64,000 bases of DNA. It comes from DATGPD01 sp041398565. Its GTDB lineage: Bacteria; Planctomycetota; UBA1135; UBA2386. The translations under genes were made by a program, and so were the position numbers. Below, piece after piece: positions 51,480 through 61,300 of the stretch; position 1 is the stretch's first letter; every line of letters begins with the position of its first letter. The notes under the pieces are model-generated. The model was not told the origin of the DNA. It was given only the letters and a program-made list of their open reading frames with translations, and did no database searches. Location: positions 124,001-188,000 of the forward strand of contig JAWKUN010000004.1 in assembly GCA_041398565.1 (NCBI GenBank), in the 5' to 3' direction.

Positions 51480-51546
51480 GGCGAGACAGCGGTTGGTCGC
51501 CGAGAAAACGTGGGCGAGTCCGAACGCGGAGGGACGCAGACGTGAA

Positions 51547-51628
51547 CCAGCGTTCAGCGGCGGAGCCTTGGCTCCATCCGCCGCAGCGTTGGTGCGATGG
51601 CCGGCGACCTCGGTCGTCCGGCCATCGC
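51547..51628 (-). repeat. Two-hairpin intergenic repeat (CCAGCGTT/AACGCTGG element), inverted copy
   Basis: Read on the minus strand: a hairpin with stem GCGATGGCCGG / CCGGCCATCGC (51594-51628) then the element ending CCGCTGAACGCTGG (51547-51592). The first stem uses GGCC where the 20.8-kb copy has GGGC, with the opposite arm changed to match. It lies between the divergent genes at 51479 and 51885. Confidence 0.82.
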
Positions 51629-51694
51629 GCATTCTACGCTCCGGCCGATCACTCGACCGCCCGGGGCGCTCGCGACGCCTGGGTCGCGCGGGCG

Positions 51695-51790
51695 CGCCGT
51701 GGAGACTCACCTTCCGATCAGCGTGCCGACAGGTCGACCGGCAGCGGACCCAGGGCCGAGGTCGTGGTGGCGAGGCCCGCACGAGAAAGT
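51695..51790 (-). pseudogene. Vestigial C-terminal scrap of an RCC1-like gene
   Basis: About 95 bp matching the last part of the RCC1-like gene at 53702: the minus strand reads ATTTSALGPLPVDLSAR, compared with STTTSALGPLPLDLSALR, and the adjacent CGCCGTGGAGACTCAC string also recurs at 53691. The rest of the gene is missing, and the ELWxxDGT gene begins 95 bp further on. Confidence 0.7.
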
Positions 51791-51884
51791 CGGCGATGAG
51801 TGCGGAATCCGTTGCGGCCATCGCCCGCGGCGCACGTGTGACGGGCGACACGACCCACGCAAACCATTGGCGAAAGGCTTCCCC

Positions 51885-53648
51885 ATGTTCCGCTCGTCCC
51901 ACTCCTTGTCGTCGCTCGCTCGCACCGTCGCTCGCACCGTCGCGCGCACCTCCCGGTGCGCACCCGTCGCCTTGCTGACCCTCGTCGCCGGCGTCGCCGG
52001 CCAGACCCTGGTGGCCGACATCCATCCGAGCGGCAGCAGCTACCCCGATCTCTTCCGCTCCTGCTGGTTCGAAGGGCGCCTCTATTTCGCGGCCGACGAC
52101 GGCACGCACGGCGCCGAGTTGTGGTGCAGTGACGGCACGGCCAGCGGCACCGCCCTCGTCGCCGACGTCCGCCCCGGGTCCGCCGGGTCGTCGCCGACGC
52201 TCCTGGTGGCCTTCCGCGGCGCGATCTACTTCGTTGCCAACGACGGCGTGCACGGCAGCGAGCTGTGGCGCACCGACGGCACCGCCACCGGCACGACCAT
52301 GGTCGCCGACGTACGTCCCGGCTCGGCGAGTTCGTCGATGCGCGACCTCATGGCGGTCGGCGACCACCTGTTCTTCGCGGCCGACGACGGTGCGCACGGC
52401 CTCGAGCCCTGGGTGTCGGACGGCACCGCGACCGGCACGATGCTCCTGGCCGACGTCCGACCCGGCGCCAACGCCTCTTCGCCCCAGCAGTTCGCCGACG
52501 TGCACGGGGCGGTGTTGTTCCGTGCCGACGACGGCACGACCGGCGCCGAACCCTGGATCTCGGACGGCACCCCCGCCGGCACCCGGCTGTTCGTGGACGC
52601 GACGCCCGGCGCCGGCTCCACCTGGCCGCTGAGCTTCACGCCGTTCGGCCCCGTCGTCCTGTTCGCCGGGCATGCGAACATCGACGGCACCGAGCTGTGG
52701 GTGACCGATGGCACGGCGGCCGGCACGCACATGGTGCTCGACCTCGGCACCGGCGCGCTCTCCGGCGTCAACGGCCCGATCGTCCGGCTCGGCGACGCGG
52801 TCTACTTCAATGGTGGGCCGAGCGGCGACGGCTTGTGGAAGTCGGACGGAACCGCGACCGGCACGGTCGCCGTCGCCAGTGGGTCGGCGCAGGAACTCAC
52901 CGTGGCCGGCGATCGCCTGTTCTGGGTGAACGAGCATGCCAACGGCGTGGACCTCTGGGTGACCGACGGCAGCACGAGCGGCACGCAGGACCTCGGCACC
53001 ATCCACACCTATGGCCGCATGGAAGGCTATGGGTTGAGCGCCGCCGGACCGGGCGTGGTCTTCCTCGGCGAAGATCCGGTGCACGGCGACGAGCTGTGGA
53101 CGTCGGACGGCACCGCGATGGGCACCGGCCTGCGCGCCGACCTGGTGCCGGGCAGCGCCAGCTCGGATCCCGACGGCTTCGTCGCGCACGGCGGCCGCGT
53201 ATGGTTCCGGGCCAACGGGTCGGAGGGCAACGAGCTGTGGCGCCTGGAGGCCGCCACGGTCGAGACCTTCGGCAGCGCCTGCACCGGCACCGGCACCCTG
53301 GCGCCACGAATCGCCGCCCTCGGCGCGCCGCGCATCGGCAGGACCTGGACGCCGACCCTGAGCGCGGCACAGCCCACGGCGTTGGCCGCCCTGCTCCTCG
53401 GCACCGGCCGCAGCAGTTTGCCCCTGCCGCCAACCGGCGCTTGCCGGATCCTGGTCGACTCGATCCTCACGCAGGTGCTGCGCACCACCGACACCACCGG
53501 CCGAGCGAGCCTCGACTTGGCGATTCCCGGCGACCCCTTGCTGCTCGGCGTCTCGCTCGACCTGCAGTGGCTGGCCGAAGACCCGAGCGGCCCGGCCCTC
53601 GGCGTTGCCACCGCCAGCGCCGCCCTCGAGGCGACGGTCGGTTCCTGA
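51885..53648 (+). CDS. Exported ELWxxDGT-repeat protein
   Basis: 587 residues, start ATG 51885 with AAAGG upstream. Signal peptide ending near LLTLVAGVAGQ. About eight repeats of roughly 45-50 residues, each with an FxAxDGxxGxELWxxDGTxxGT core: AADDGTHGAELWCSDGTASG, NDGVHGSELWRTDGTATGTT, ADDGAHGLEPWVSDGTATG and so on; this is the ELWxxDGT family, likely a propeller. The C-terminal 130 residues start FGSACTGTGTLAPRIAALG, the exported-protein C-terminal domain typical here. Surface or secreted; function unknown. Confidence 0.9.
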   Translation: MFRSSHSLSSLARTVARTVARTSRCAPVALLTLVAGVAGQTLVADIHPSGSSYPDLFRSCWFEGRLYFAADDGTHGAELWCSDGTASGTALVADVRPGSAGSSPTLLVAFRGAIYFVANDGVHGSELWRTDGTATGTTMVADVRPGSASSSMRDLMAVGDHLFFAADDGAHGLEPWVSDGTATGTMLLADVRPGANASSPQQFADVHGAVLFRADDGTTGAEPWISDGTPAGTRLFVDATPGAGSTWPLSFTPFGPVVLFAGHANIDGTELWVTDGTAAGTHMVLDLGTGALSGVNGPIVRLGDAVYFNGGPSGDGLWKSDGTATGTVAVASGSAQELTVAGDRLFWVNEHANGVDLWVTDGSTSGTQDLGTIHTYGRMEGYGLSAAGPGVVFLGEDPVHGDELWTSDGTAMGTGLRADLVPGSASSDPDGFVAHGGRVWFRANGSEGNELWRLEAATVETFGSACTGTGTLAPRIAALGAPRIGRTWTPTLSAAQPTALAALLLGTGRSSLPLPPTGACRILVDSILTQVLRTTDTTGRASLDLAIPGDPLLLGVSLDLQWLAEDPSGPALGVATASAALEATVGS

Positions 53649-53701
53649 GCCTGGGAGGACTCGCGGACGCAACGGCGGCCGCGCGGTCACGCCGTGGAGA
53701 C

Positions 53702-55918
53702 TCACATTCCGATCAGCGCCGTCGCCGCATCCGACACGACCAGGCCGAGCGGGTTCGCGGCCACATCGACGAGGAGCCCCTGCACGTGGAACACGCCGCC
53801 CGCCAGCGTCGGGTCCGGTGGGATCGCCACGCGGGCGCGGCCGCTCGACACCGGCACGAAGAAGTCCGGGCTGATGCGGAGCTGGCAGCCCGGCATGCGC
53901 AGGGCCGACAGGTCGAGCGGCAGCGGACCCAGGGCCGAGGTGGTGGTGGAGAAGCCCGCCATCAGCACCGCACCCTGGGCGGGCGCCGGGGCGAGGTCGA
54001 CGTCCAGGGTCTGCCCGACCTGCGGCAGCGCCGCCGCCGACAGACCCGTGACTCCGCCCGTGCCCGGGCACCCCGGGCCGGCGAAGTCGAAGCCCCCGGG
54101 CAGCGCCAGCGCCAGCGTGAAGTAGCGCCCGCCCGACAGCTTGGCCATCGTCCAGCCCGGCGGCAGGACCGGCACGTCCCGCTGCCAGTGTGTCTTGTCG
54201 CCCCACGCCACCACCGAGCCGTCGCTGCGCCGCGCGACGCTGTGGTACCACCCCGCCGTGATCGCCGTGTAGCGCAGGCCCGGCGGCAGCGGCGGCACGG
54301 TCGTCTGGCCATAGCCGTTCTCGCCCCACCCCACCACCGCGCCGTCGCTGCGCAGCGCCAGGAAGTGCCGGCGGCCCGCGGCGAGCCTCACGTAGCGCAG
54401 GCCGGGCGGCGGCGCCGGCGGCGTGAAGCCGCTGGACGAGAGGCGTTCGGCGGTGCCGTCGCTCCGCCGCGCGATCACCTCGTGGTCGCCGCCCGCGATC
54501 TCGACGTAGCGCAGCCCCGGCGGCGGCGTGCGCACGAAGGTGTTGTCGCCTGCCGACACCACCACCCCGTCGCTGCGCAGCGCGATCGAGTCCTGGTTGC
54601 CCGCCGCGATCGCCGTGTACACCAGCCCCGGCGGCGGCGCCGGGAGATAGAGCTGCCCGGCGTTGTTGCCCCCCCAGGCGATCGCCTGCCCGTCGCTGCG
54701 CAGGGCGAGGACGTGCACGTTGCCCACCTCGACCTGCGTGTAGCGCGTGCCGGGCGGCAGCAGCGGGACGTTCGCCTGGCCCGCTGCGCTGCTTCCCCAG
54801 CAGACCAGCGAGCCGTCGCTGCGGATCGCGGCCGCGTCGACAACGCCGGCCGCCACGTCCACGTACTGCAAGCCCTGCGGCAGCTCCGGCAGGTTGCACT
54901 GGAACCGGTCGTTGTGGCCCCACGAGACCATCCGGCCGTCGCTGCGGACGGCCGCGGTGAACTCCTCCCCCGCCGCCACGTGCACGTAGCTCAGGCCCGG
55001 CGGCAGCGGCGGGATCGTGCACTGCCCGCGGAAGTTCGTGCCGAACATCACCCAGGTTCCGTCGCTGCGCTGGGCAGCGCTGTGCAGGCCGCCCGCGCTG
55101 ATGTCGACGTAGGTCTGCCCGGAGGGAAGGGGAGGCACGTCGCACTGCCCGCGGCTGTTGTAGCCCCACGCCACGACCTCGCCGTCGCTGCGCCGCGCCA
55201 GCACGTGCGGACCAAAGGTCGAGATCTGCACGTACGTCACGCCCGCGGGCAATGGCGGTACGTTCGTCTGCCCGTAGTCGTTGTTGCCCCACGCGGTCAC
55301 CGTTCCGTCGCTGCACAGCGCGACGGTGGTGTCCCGGCCCGCCTCGACATCGACGTAGACGAGCCCGGGGAGAAGGGGGGGGACCGTGGCCTGCCCGAGG
55401 TGGTTCAGGCCCCAGCCTACTGCGGTCCCATCGCTCCGGCACGCCGCGCCGTGGCGAAACCCCGCAGACACTCGCGTGTACCGCACGTTGGGCGGCAGCG
55501 GTGGCACGTTGCATTGCCCGCCCGTGTTCCAGCCCCACGCCACCACGGTCCCGTCGTCGAGCAGCCCGAGGTTGAAGTGGTCGCCCGCCTCGATCTGGAT
55601 GTACTGTCGCCCCGCCGGCAGCGGCGGGATGTCGCACTGCCCGACACTGTTGGAGCCCCAAGCCGACAGCGAACCGTCCAACCGGCGCCCCATGGCGTGC
55701 GCAGCGCCGGCGAACACTTCCGCGAAGCGTTGCCCGCCAAGGTCGGTGTCCGCGATGCGCTCACCCCACGACAGGACGCGCTCCACCCCGGGAGCCTGGG
55801 CGGACACGACCCCGGCCAGCGCCAGGAACAAACTGGATCGCACGAAACCGAGCGCGCAAGCCACGTGCGAATGACCGCAACCTCGGGAAGCCCCCCTCTC
55901 GAAAGCGATGGCTCTCAT
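53702..55918 (-). CDS. Exported RCC1-like repeat protein, tandem copy 1
   Basis: 738 residues. Signal region FVRSSLFLALAGVVSAQ. About 13-14 RCC1/BNR-like repeats of about 35-40 residues with the core SDGTVVAWGxNxxGQxxVPPLPPGxxYxxIxAG (e.g. LDDGTVVAWGWNTGGQCNVP). The C-terminal domain begins FAGPGCPGTGGVTGLSAAAL and ends VVSDAATALIGM. RCC1-like repeats form seven-bladed propellers, so two propellers per chain are likely. ATG 55918 overlaps the stop of an FG-GAP-tail fragment. Same length as copy 2 but with a different N-terminus and more substitutions. Confidence 0.92.
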   Translation of the reverse strand: MRAIAFERGASRGCGHSHVACALGFVRSSLFLALAGVVSAQAPGVERVLSWGERIADTDLGGQRFAEVFAGAAHAMGRRLDGSLSAWGSNSVGQCDIPPLPAGRQYIQIEAGDHFNLGLLDDGTVVAWGWNTGGQCNVPPLPPNVRYTRVSAGFRHGAACRSDGTAVGWGLNHLGQATVPPLLPGLVYVDVEAGRDTTVALCSDGTVTAWGNNDYGQTNVPPLPAGVTYVQISTFGPHVLARRSDGEVVAWGYNSRGQCDVPPLPSGQTYVDISAGGLHSAAQRSDGTWVMFGTNFRGQCTIPPLPPGLSYVHVAAGEEFTAAVRSDGRMVSWGHNDRFQCNLPELPQGLQYVDVAAGVVDAAAIRSDGSLVCWGSSAAGQANVPLLPPGTRYTQVEVGNVHVLALRSDGQAIAWGGNNAGQLYLPAPPPGLVYTAIAAGNQDSIALRSDGVVVSAGDNTFVRTPPPGLRYVEIAGGDHEVIARRSDGTAERLSSSGFTPPAPPPGLRYVRLAAGRRHFLALRSDGAVVGWGENGYGQTTVPPLPPGLRYTAITAGWYHSVARRSDGSVVAWGDKTHWQRDVPVLPPGWTMAKLSGGRYFTLALALPGGFDFAGPGCPGTGGVTGLSAAALPQVGQTLDVDLAPAPAQGAVLMAGFSTTTSALGPLPLDLSALRMPGCQLRISPDFFVPVSSGRARVAIPPDPTLAGGVFHVQGLLVDVAANPLGLVVSDAATALIGM

Positions 55919-56260
55919 GGCTGTTGCTCGTCGAACCTCCGGATCCCCGACGACCCCGCGATGTAGACCTCCTTGCCCGGCCTGTTCGGATCGAGGTCCT
56001 CGACCACGATCGAGTTGAACGCGCCCAGCGAGCCGTTCACGATCGTGCGGAACAGCGGCGCCGGGTTCATCACGCCGTTCGTCTGCCTGAACACCACCAG
56101 CTCGCCGTTGAGCGTCGTGACCAAGATCGCCCTCTCGATGGAGTGCAGGGGTAGTCGACCACTACCGCACGCACCATAGCCCGAGAAGTCAGTGCCGGGG
56201 GTCCCCAGCGCGACGCGGTTGCCGAACGGTGGCAACGTCCCGCTGGCGTCAGAGCAGTTG
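55915..56260 (-). pseudogene. FG-GAP-like gene C-terminal fragment, tandem copy A
   Basis: The minus strand encodes IERAILVTTLNGELVVFRQT and VVEDLDPNRPGKEVYIAGSS, ending RRFDEQQP, the same tail as the long gene at 61297. Homology to that gene begins near ASGTL, at about 56260; the open frame extends to 56379 through sequence shared with copy B. A short deletion relative to the long gene lies near 56150-56170. Its stop overlaps the start of RCC1-like copy 1. A remnant of tandem duplication, though the frame is open and a short protein could be made. Confidence 0.75.
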
Positions 56261-56395
56261 CGGGCCGCCGACCGGGGCGCCGGCTGTGTCGACCTGGTTG
56301 CCGGCCCCGCCGCGAACACTCGATGCCCGCTCACAACCCTGACCATGCAAGGCAGCGCGACCCGTTGGCCTGCAGACATCGGGGTGGGCTGGCCC

Positions 56396-58612
56396 TCACA
56401 TCCCGATCAACGCCGTCGCGGCGTCCGATACGACGAGGCCGAGCGGGTTGACGGCCGGGTCCACGATCAGGGCCTGCACGTGGAACACGCCGCCCGCCAG
56501 CGTCGGGTCGGGCGGGATCGGCAGGCTCGCGCTCGAGTCGACCACGGGCACGACGAAGTCGGGGCTGATCGCGAGCTGGCAGCCCGGCATCTGCAGCACC
56601 GACAGGTCGAACGGCAAGGGACCGAACGCCCACGTCGTGGTCGAGAACCCGGCCATCAGCACTGCACCACGCGTCGGCTTGGGCTTGAAGTGCACGTCCA
56701 GCGCCTGCCCCACCTGCGGCAACGATGGGATCGACAGCTCGGTGACGCCCTCGCTGCCCGCACACCCCGGACCGGCCCAGTCGAAGCCGCCGGGGAGCGC
56801 CAGCGCCAGCGTGAAGGACTGGCCGGCCGACAGCCTGGCCATCCGCCAGCCTGGCGGCAGCGGCGGCACCCGGTGCTGCGACGTGCTGTTGTCGCCCCAG
56901 ACCACGACCGAACCGTCGCTACGCCGCGCCACGCTGTAGTACCAGCCCGCGGTGATCGCCGTATAGCGCATGCCGGGCGGCAACGGCGGCACGTTCGTCT
57001 GACCGAGACCGTTGTCGCCCCACGCCACGATCTCGCCATCGCTGCGCAGCGTCAGGAAGTGGTTGTTGCCGGCAGCGAGTTTCACGTAACGCAAGCCGGG
57101 CGGCGGCGGCGGCGGAGTGAAGCCGCTGGAGGAGACGCGCTCTACCCTGCCATCGCTCAGGCGCGCGATGACCTGGCCGAAGCCACCTGCGATCTCCACG
57201 TACCGCAGCCCGGCCGGCGGCCGGCGAAGGAACGTGCTGTCACCCACCGATACCACCACCCCGTCGCTGCGCAGCGCGATCGAGTCCTGGTTGCCCGCCG
57301 CGATCGCCGTGTACACGAGCCCCGGCGGCGGCGGCGGGAGGTAGAGCTGCCCGGCGTTGTTGCCGCCCCACGCGATCGCCTGCCCGTCACTGCGCAGCGC
57401 GATGACGTGCACGTTGCCGACCTCGACCTGTGTGTAGCGCGTGCCAGGGGGCAGCGGCGGAACGTTGGCCTGGCCGGCATCGTTGGATCCCCAGCAGATG
57501 ATCGTACCGTCGCTACGGAGCGCGGCCGCATCTCCGACGCCACCAGCCACATCGACGTAGCGCAATCCCGGCGGCAGCTCCGGCAGGTTGCACTGGAACC
57601 GGTAGTTGTAGCCCCACGAGACCATCCGGCCGTCGCTGCGCACGGCCGCCGTGAACTCCTCGCCCGCCGCCAGGTGCACGTAGCTCAGGCCCGGCGGCAG
57701 CGCCGGCACCGTGCACTGCCCGCGGAAGTTCGTCCCGAACATCACCCAGGTTCCGTCGCTGCGCTGGGCAGCGCTGTGCAGGCCGCCGGCGCTGATGTCG
57801 ACGTAGGTCTGCCCGGATGGAAGGGGAGGCACGTCGCACTGCCCGCGGCTGTTGTAGCCCCACGCCACCACCTCGCCGTCGCTGCGCCGCGCCAGCACGT
57901 GCGGACCGAAGGTCGAGATCTGCACGTACGCCACGCCCGCGGGCAAGGCTGGCACGTTCGTCTGCCCGTAGTCGTTGTTGCCCCACGCGGTCACCGTGCC
58001 GTCGCTGCGCAAGGCCACGGTGAAGTCGTTGCTCGCTTCCACTGCGACGTAGGTGAGCCCTGGGAACAGAGGAGGAATCGACGTCTCGCCGTATTGATTG
58101 AGCCCCCACCCTACCGCCGTGCCATCGCTCCGACACGCTGCGCCGTGCCGAAACCCCGCGGACACGCGCGTGTACCGCACGTTGGGCGGCAGCGGCGGCA
58201 CGTTGCATTGCCCGCTCGTGTTCCAGCCCCACGCCACCACGGTCCCATCGTCGAGCAGGCCGAGGTTGAAGTGGTCACCCGCCTCGATCTGGACATACTG
58301 TCGCCCGGCAGGCAGCGGGGGGATGTTGCACTGACCATAGTGGTTGTAGCCCCACGCACCGAACGTTCCGTCCACTCGGCGCCCGAGGATGTGCGACGAT
58401 CCCGCGTAGACCTCTGTGACGCGCTCATCATACAACTCGGTATCTACGATGCGGTCCCCCCACGACAGGACACGCTCGATTGGGGGCGCTTGGGCATACA
58501 CGGACGCCGTCAACGCCACGACCGAACCGGCGCAAACAAGGAGGTGCGAGCAGGCGACGCGCACCTGCCCACAGGTTCGGGAAGATTCCTTCTCGAGGGT
58601 GATTGTGCTCAT
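56396..58612 (-). CDS. Exported RCC1-like repeat protein, tandem copy 2
   Basis: 738 residues. N-terminus MSTITLEKESSRTCGQ and hydrophobic LVCAGSVVALTASVYAQ signal. RCC1-like repeats as in copy 1, with the same number and the same C-terminal domain (WAGPGCAGSEGVTELSIPSL..ATALIGM). One repeat (NQYGETSIPPLFPGLTYVAV) differs from copies 1 and 3, which both read NHLGQATVPPLLPGLVYVDV. Start overlaps the stop of FG-GAP fragment B. Confidence 0.92.
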   Translation of the reverse strand: MSTITLEKESSRTCGQVRVACSHLLVCAGSVVALTASVYAQAPPIERVLSWGDRIVDTELYDERVTEVYAGSSHILGRRVDGTFGAWGYNHYGQCNIPPLPAGRQYVQIEAGDHFNLGLLDDGTVVAWGWNTSGQCNVPPLPPNVRYTRVSAGFRHGAACRSDGTAVGWGLNQYGETSIPPLFPGLTYVAVEASNDFTVALRSDGTVTAWGNNDYGQTNVPALPAGVAYVQISTFGPHVLARRSDGEVVAWGYNSRGQCDVPPLPSGQTYVDISAGGLHSAAQRSDGTWVMFGTNFRGQCTVPALPPGLSYVHLAAGEEFTAAVRSDGRMVSWGYNYRFQCNLPELPPGLRYVDVAGGVGDAAALRSDGTIICWGSNDAGQANVPPLPPGTRYTQVEVGNVHVIALRSDGQAIAWGGNNAGQLYLPPPPPGLVYTAIAAGNQDSIALRSDGVVVSVGDSTFLRRPPAGLRYVEIAGGFGQVIARLSDGRVERVSSSGFTPPPPPPGLRYVKLAAGNNHFLTLRSDGEIVAWGDNGLGQTNVPPLPPGMRYTAITAGWYYSVARRSDGSVVVWGDNSTSQHRVPPLPPGWRMARLSAGQSFTLALALPGGFDWAGPGCAGSEGVTELSIPSLPQVGQALDVHFKPKPTRGAVLMAGFSTTTWAFGPLPFDLSVLQMPGCQLAISPDFVVPVVDSSASLPIPPDPTLAGGVFHVQALIVDPAVNPLGLVVSDAATALIGM

Positions 58613-59039
58613 GGCTGTTGCTCGTCGAACCTCCGGATTCCCGACGACCCCGCGATGTAGACCTCCTTGCCCGGCCTGTTCGGATCCAGGTCCTCGACCA
58701 CGATCGAGTTGAACGCGCCCAGCGACCCGTTCACGACCGTGCGGAACAGCGGGGCCGGGTTCATCACGCCGTTCGTCTGCCTGAACACCACCAACTCGCC
58801 GTTGAGCGTCGTGACCAAGATCGCCCTCTCGATGGAGTGCAGGGGTAGTCGACCACTACCGCACGCACCATAGCCGAGAAGTCAGTGCCGGGGGTCCCCA
58901 GCGCGACGCGGTTGCCGAACGGTGGCAGCATCCCGCTGGCGTCAGAGCAGTTGCGGGCCGCCGACCGGGGCGCCGGCTGTGTCGACCTGGTTGCCGGCCC
59001 CGCCGCGAACACTCGATGCCCGCTCACAACCCTGACCAT
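58609..59039 (-). pseudogene. FG-GAP-like gene C-terminal fragment, tandem copy B
   Basis: Near-identical to copy A. One base is missing near 58874 (ATAGCCGAG against ATAGCCCGAG), so the frame from the left part (NRVALGTPGTDFS) does not reach the tail LVTTLNGELVVFRQTNGVMN, which is open in its own frame from 58818. Its end overlaps the start of RCC1-like copy 2. Confidence 0.75.
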
Positions 59040-59090
59040 GCAAGGCAGCGCGACCCCGTTGGCCTGCAGACATCGGGAGTGGGCTGGCCC

Positions 59091-61300
59091 TCACATCCCG
59101 ATCAGCGCCGTCGCGGCGTCCGATACGACGAGGCCGAGCGGGTTGACGGCCAGGTCCACGATCAGGGCCTGCACGTGGAACACGCCGCCCGCCAGCGTCG
59201 GGTCGGGCGGGATCGGCAGGCTCGCGCTCGAGTCGACCACGGGCACGACGAAGTCGGGGCTGATCGCGAGCTGGCAGCCCGGCATCTGCAGCACCGACAG
59301 GTCAGACGGCAAGGGACCGAACGCCCACGTCGTGGTCGAGAACCCGGCCATCAGCACTGCACCACGCGTCGGCTTGGGCTTGAAGTGCACGTCCAGCGCC
59401 TGCCCCACCTGCGGCAACGATGGGATCGACAGCTCGGTGACGCCCTCGCTGCCCGCGGTTCGACGGTCGAAGCCGCCGGGGGCGCCAGCGCCAGCGTGAA
59501 GGTAGCCGGCCGACCCAGCCTGGCCATCCGCCAGCCTGGCGGCAGCGGCACCCGGTGCTGCGACGTGCTGTTGTCGCCCCAGACCACGACCGAACCGTCG
59601 CTACGCCGCGCCACGCAGTACCCAGCCCGCGGTGATCGCCGTATAGCGCATGCCGGGCGGCAACGGCGGCACGTTCGTCTGACCGGACCGTTGTCGCCCC
59701 ACGCCACGATCTCGCCATCCTCGCTGCGCAGCGTCGGAAGTCGGTTGTTGCCGGCAGCAGTTTCACGTAACGCAAGCCGGGCGGCGGCGGCGGCGGAGTG
59801 AAGCCGCTGGAGGAGACGCGCTCTACCCTGCCCGGCATCGCTCAGGCGCGCGCGATGACCTGGCCAGGGTAACCACCTGCGATCTCCACGTATGCCCGCA
59901 GCCCGGCCGGCGGCCGGCGAGGAACGTGCTGTCACCCACCGATACCACCACCCCGTCGCTGCGCAGCGCGGTCGAGTCCTGGTTACCCGCCGCACCGATC
60001 GCCGTGCTTACACTGAGCCCCGGCGGCGGCGGCCGCGGAGGTAGAGCTGCCCGGCGTTGTTGCCGCCCACGCGATCGCCTGCCCGTCGCGCGATGACGTG
60101 CACGTTGCCGACCTCGACCTGTGTGTAGCGCGTGCCAGGGCAGCGGCGGAACGTTGGCCTGGCCGGCATCGTTGGATCCCAGCAGATGATCATGCGTCGC
60201 GCTACGGAGCGCGGCCGCATCTCCGACGCCACCAGCCACATCGACGTGGCGCAGCCCGGCGGCAGCTCCGGCAGGTTGCACTGGAACCGGTAGTTGTAGC
60301 CCCACGAGACCATCCGGCCGTCGCTGCGTACGGCCGCCGTGAACTCCTCGCCCGCCGCCAGGTGCACGTAGCTCAGGCCCGGCGGCAGCGCCGGCACCGT
60401 GCACTGCCCGCGGAAGTTGGTGCCGAACATCACCCAGGTTCCGTCGCTGCGCTGGGCCGCGCTGTGCAGGCCGCCGGCGCTGATGTCGACGTAGGTCTGC
60501 CCGGATGGAAGGGGAGGCACGTCGCACTGCCCGCGGCTGTTGTAGCCCCACGCCACGACCTCGCCGTCGCTGCGCCGCGCCAGCACGTGCGGACCGAAGG
60601 TCGAGATCTGCACGTACGTCACGCCCGCGGGCAACGCTGGCACGTTGGTCTGCCCGTAGTCGTTGGCACCCCACGCGGTCACCGTGCCGTCGCTGCGCAG
60701 CGCGACCGTGGTGTCCCGGCCCGCCTGGACGTCGACGTACACGAGCCCGGGGAGAAGGGGAGGGACCGTGGCCTGGCCGAGGTGGTTCAGGCCCCACGCC
60801 ACCGCGGTGCCATCGCTTCGACATGCCACGCCGTGGAGGAACCCCGCGGACACTCGCGTGTACCGCACGTTGGGCGGCAGCGGCGGCACGTTGCATTGCC
60901 CGCTCGTGTTCCAGCCCCACGCCACCACGGTCCCATCGTCGAGCAGGCCGAGGTTGAAATGGTCGCCCGCCTCGATCTGGGCGTACTGCCGCCCGGCGGG
61001 CAGCGGCGGGATGTTGCACTGCCCATAGTGGTTGTAGCCCCACGCACCGAACGTTCCGTCCACTCGGCGCCCGAGGATGTGCGACGATCCCGCGTAGACC
61101 TCTGTGACGCGCTCATCATACAACTCGGTATCTACGATGCGGTCCCCCCACGACAGGACACGCTCGATTGGGGGCGCTTGGGCATACACGGACGCCGTCA
61201 ACGCCACGACCGAACCGGCGCAAACAAGCAGGTGCGAGCAGGCGACGCGCACCTGCCCACAGGTTTGGGAAGATTCCTTCTCGAGGGTGATTGTGCTCAT
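59091..61300 (-). pseudogene. RCC1-like repeat gene, tandem copy 3, multiply frameshifted
   Basis: The N-terminal half from ATG 61300 (MSTITLEKESSQTCGQ, signal, eight or so repeats) is intact to about 60250. From there to about 59440 one- to four-base insertions and deletions occur every few tens of bases relative to copy 2, breaking the frame many times. The last 108 codons (59417-59091, PQVGQALDVHFKPKPTRG..ATALIGM) are again in frame and almost identical to copy 2. Either real decay confined to 0.8 kb or poor consensus in a repeated region of the assembly. Confidence 0.85.
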
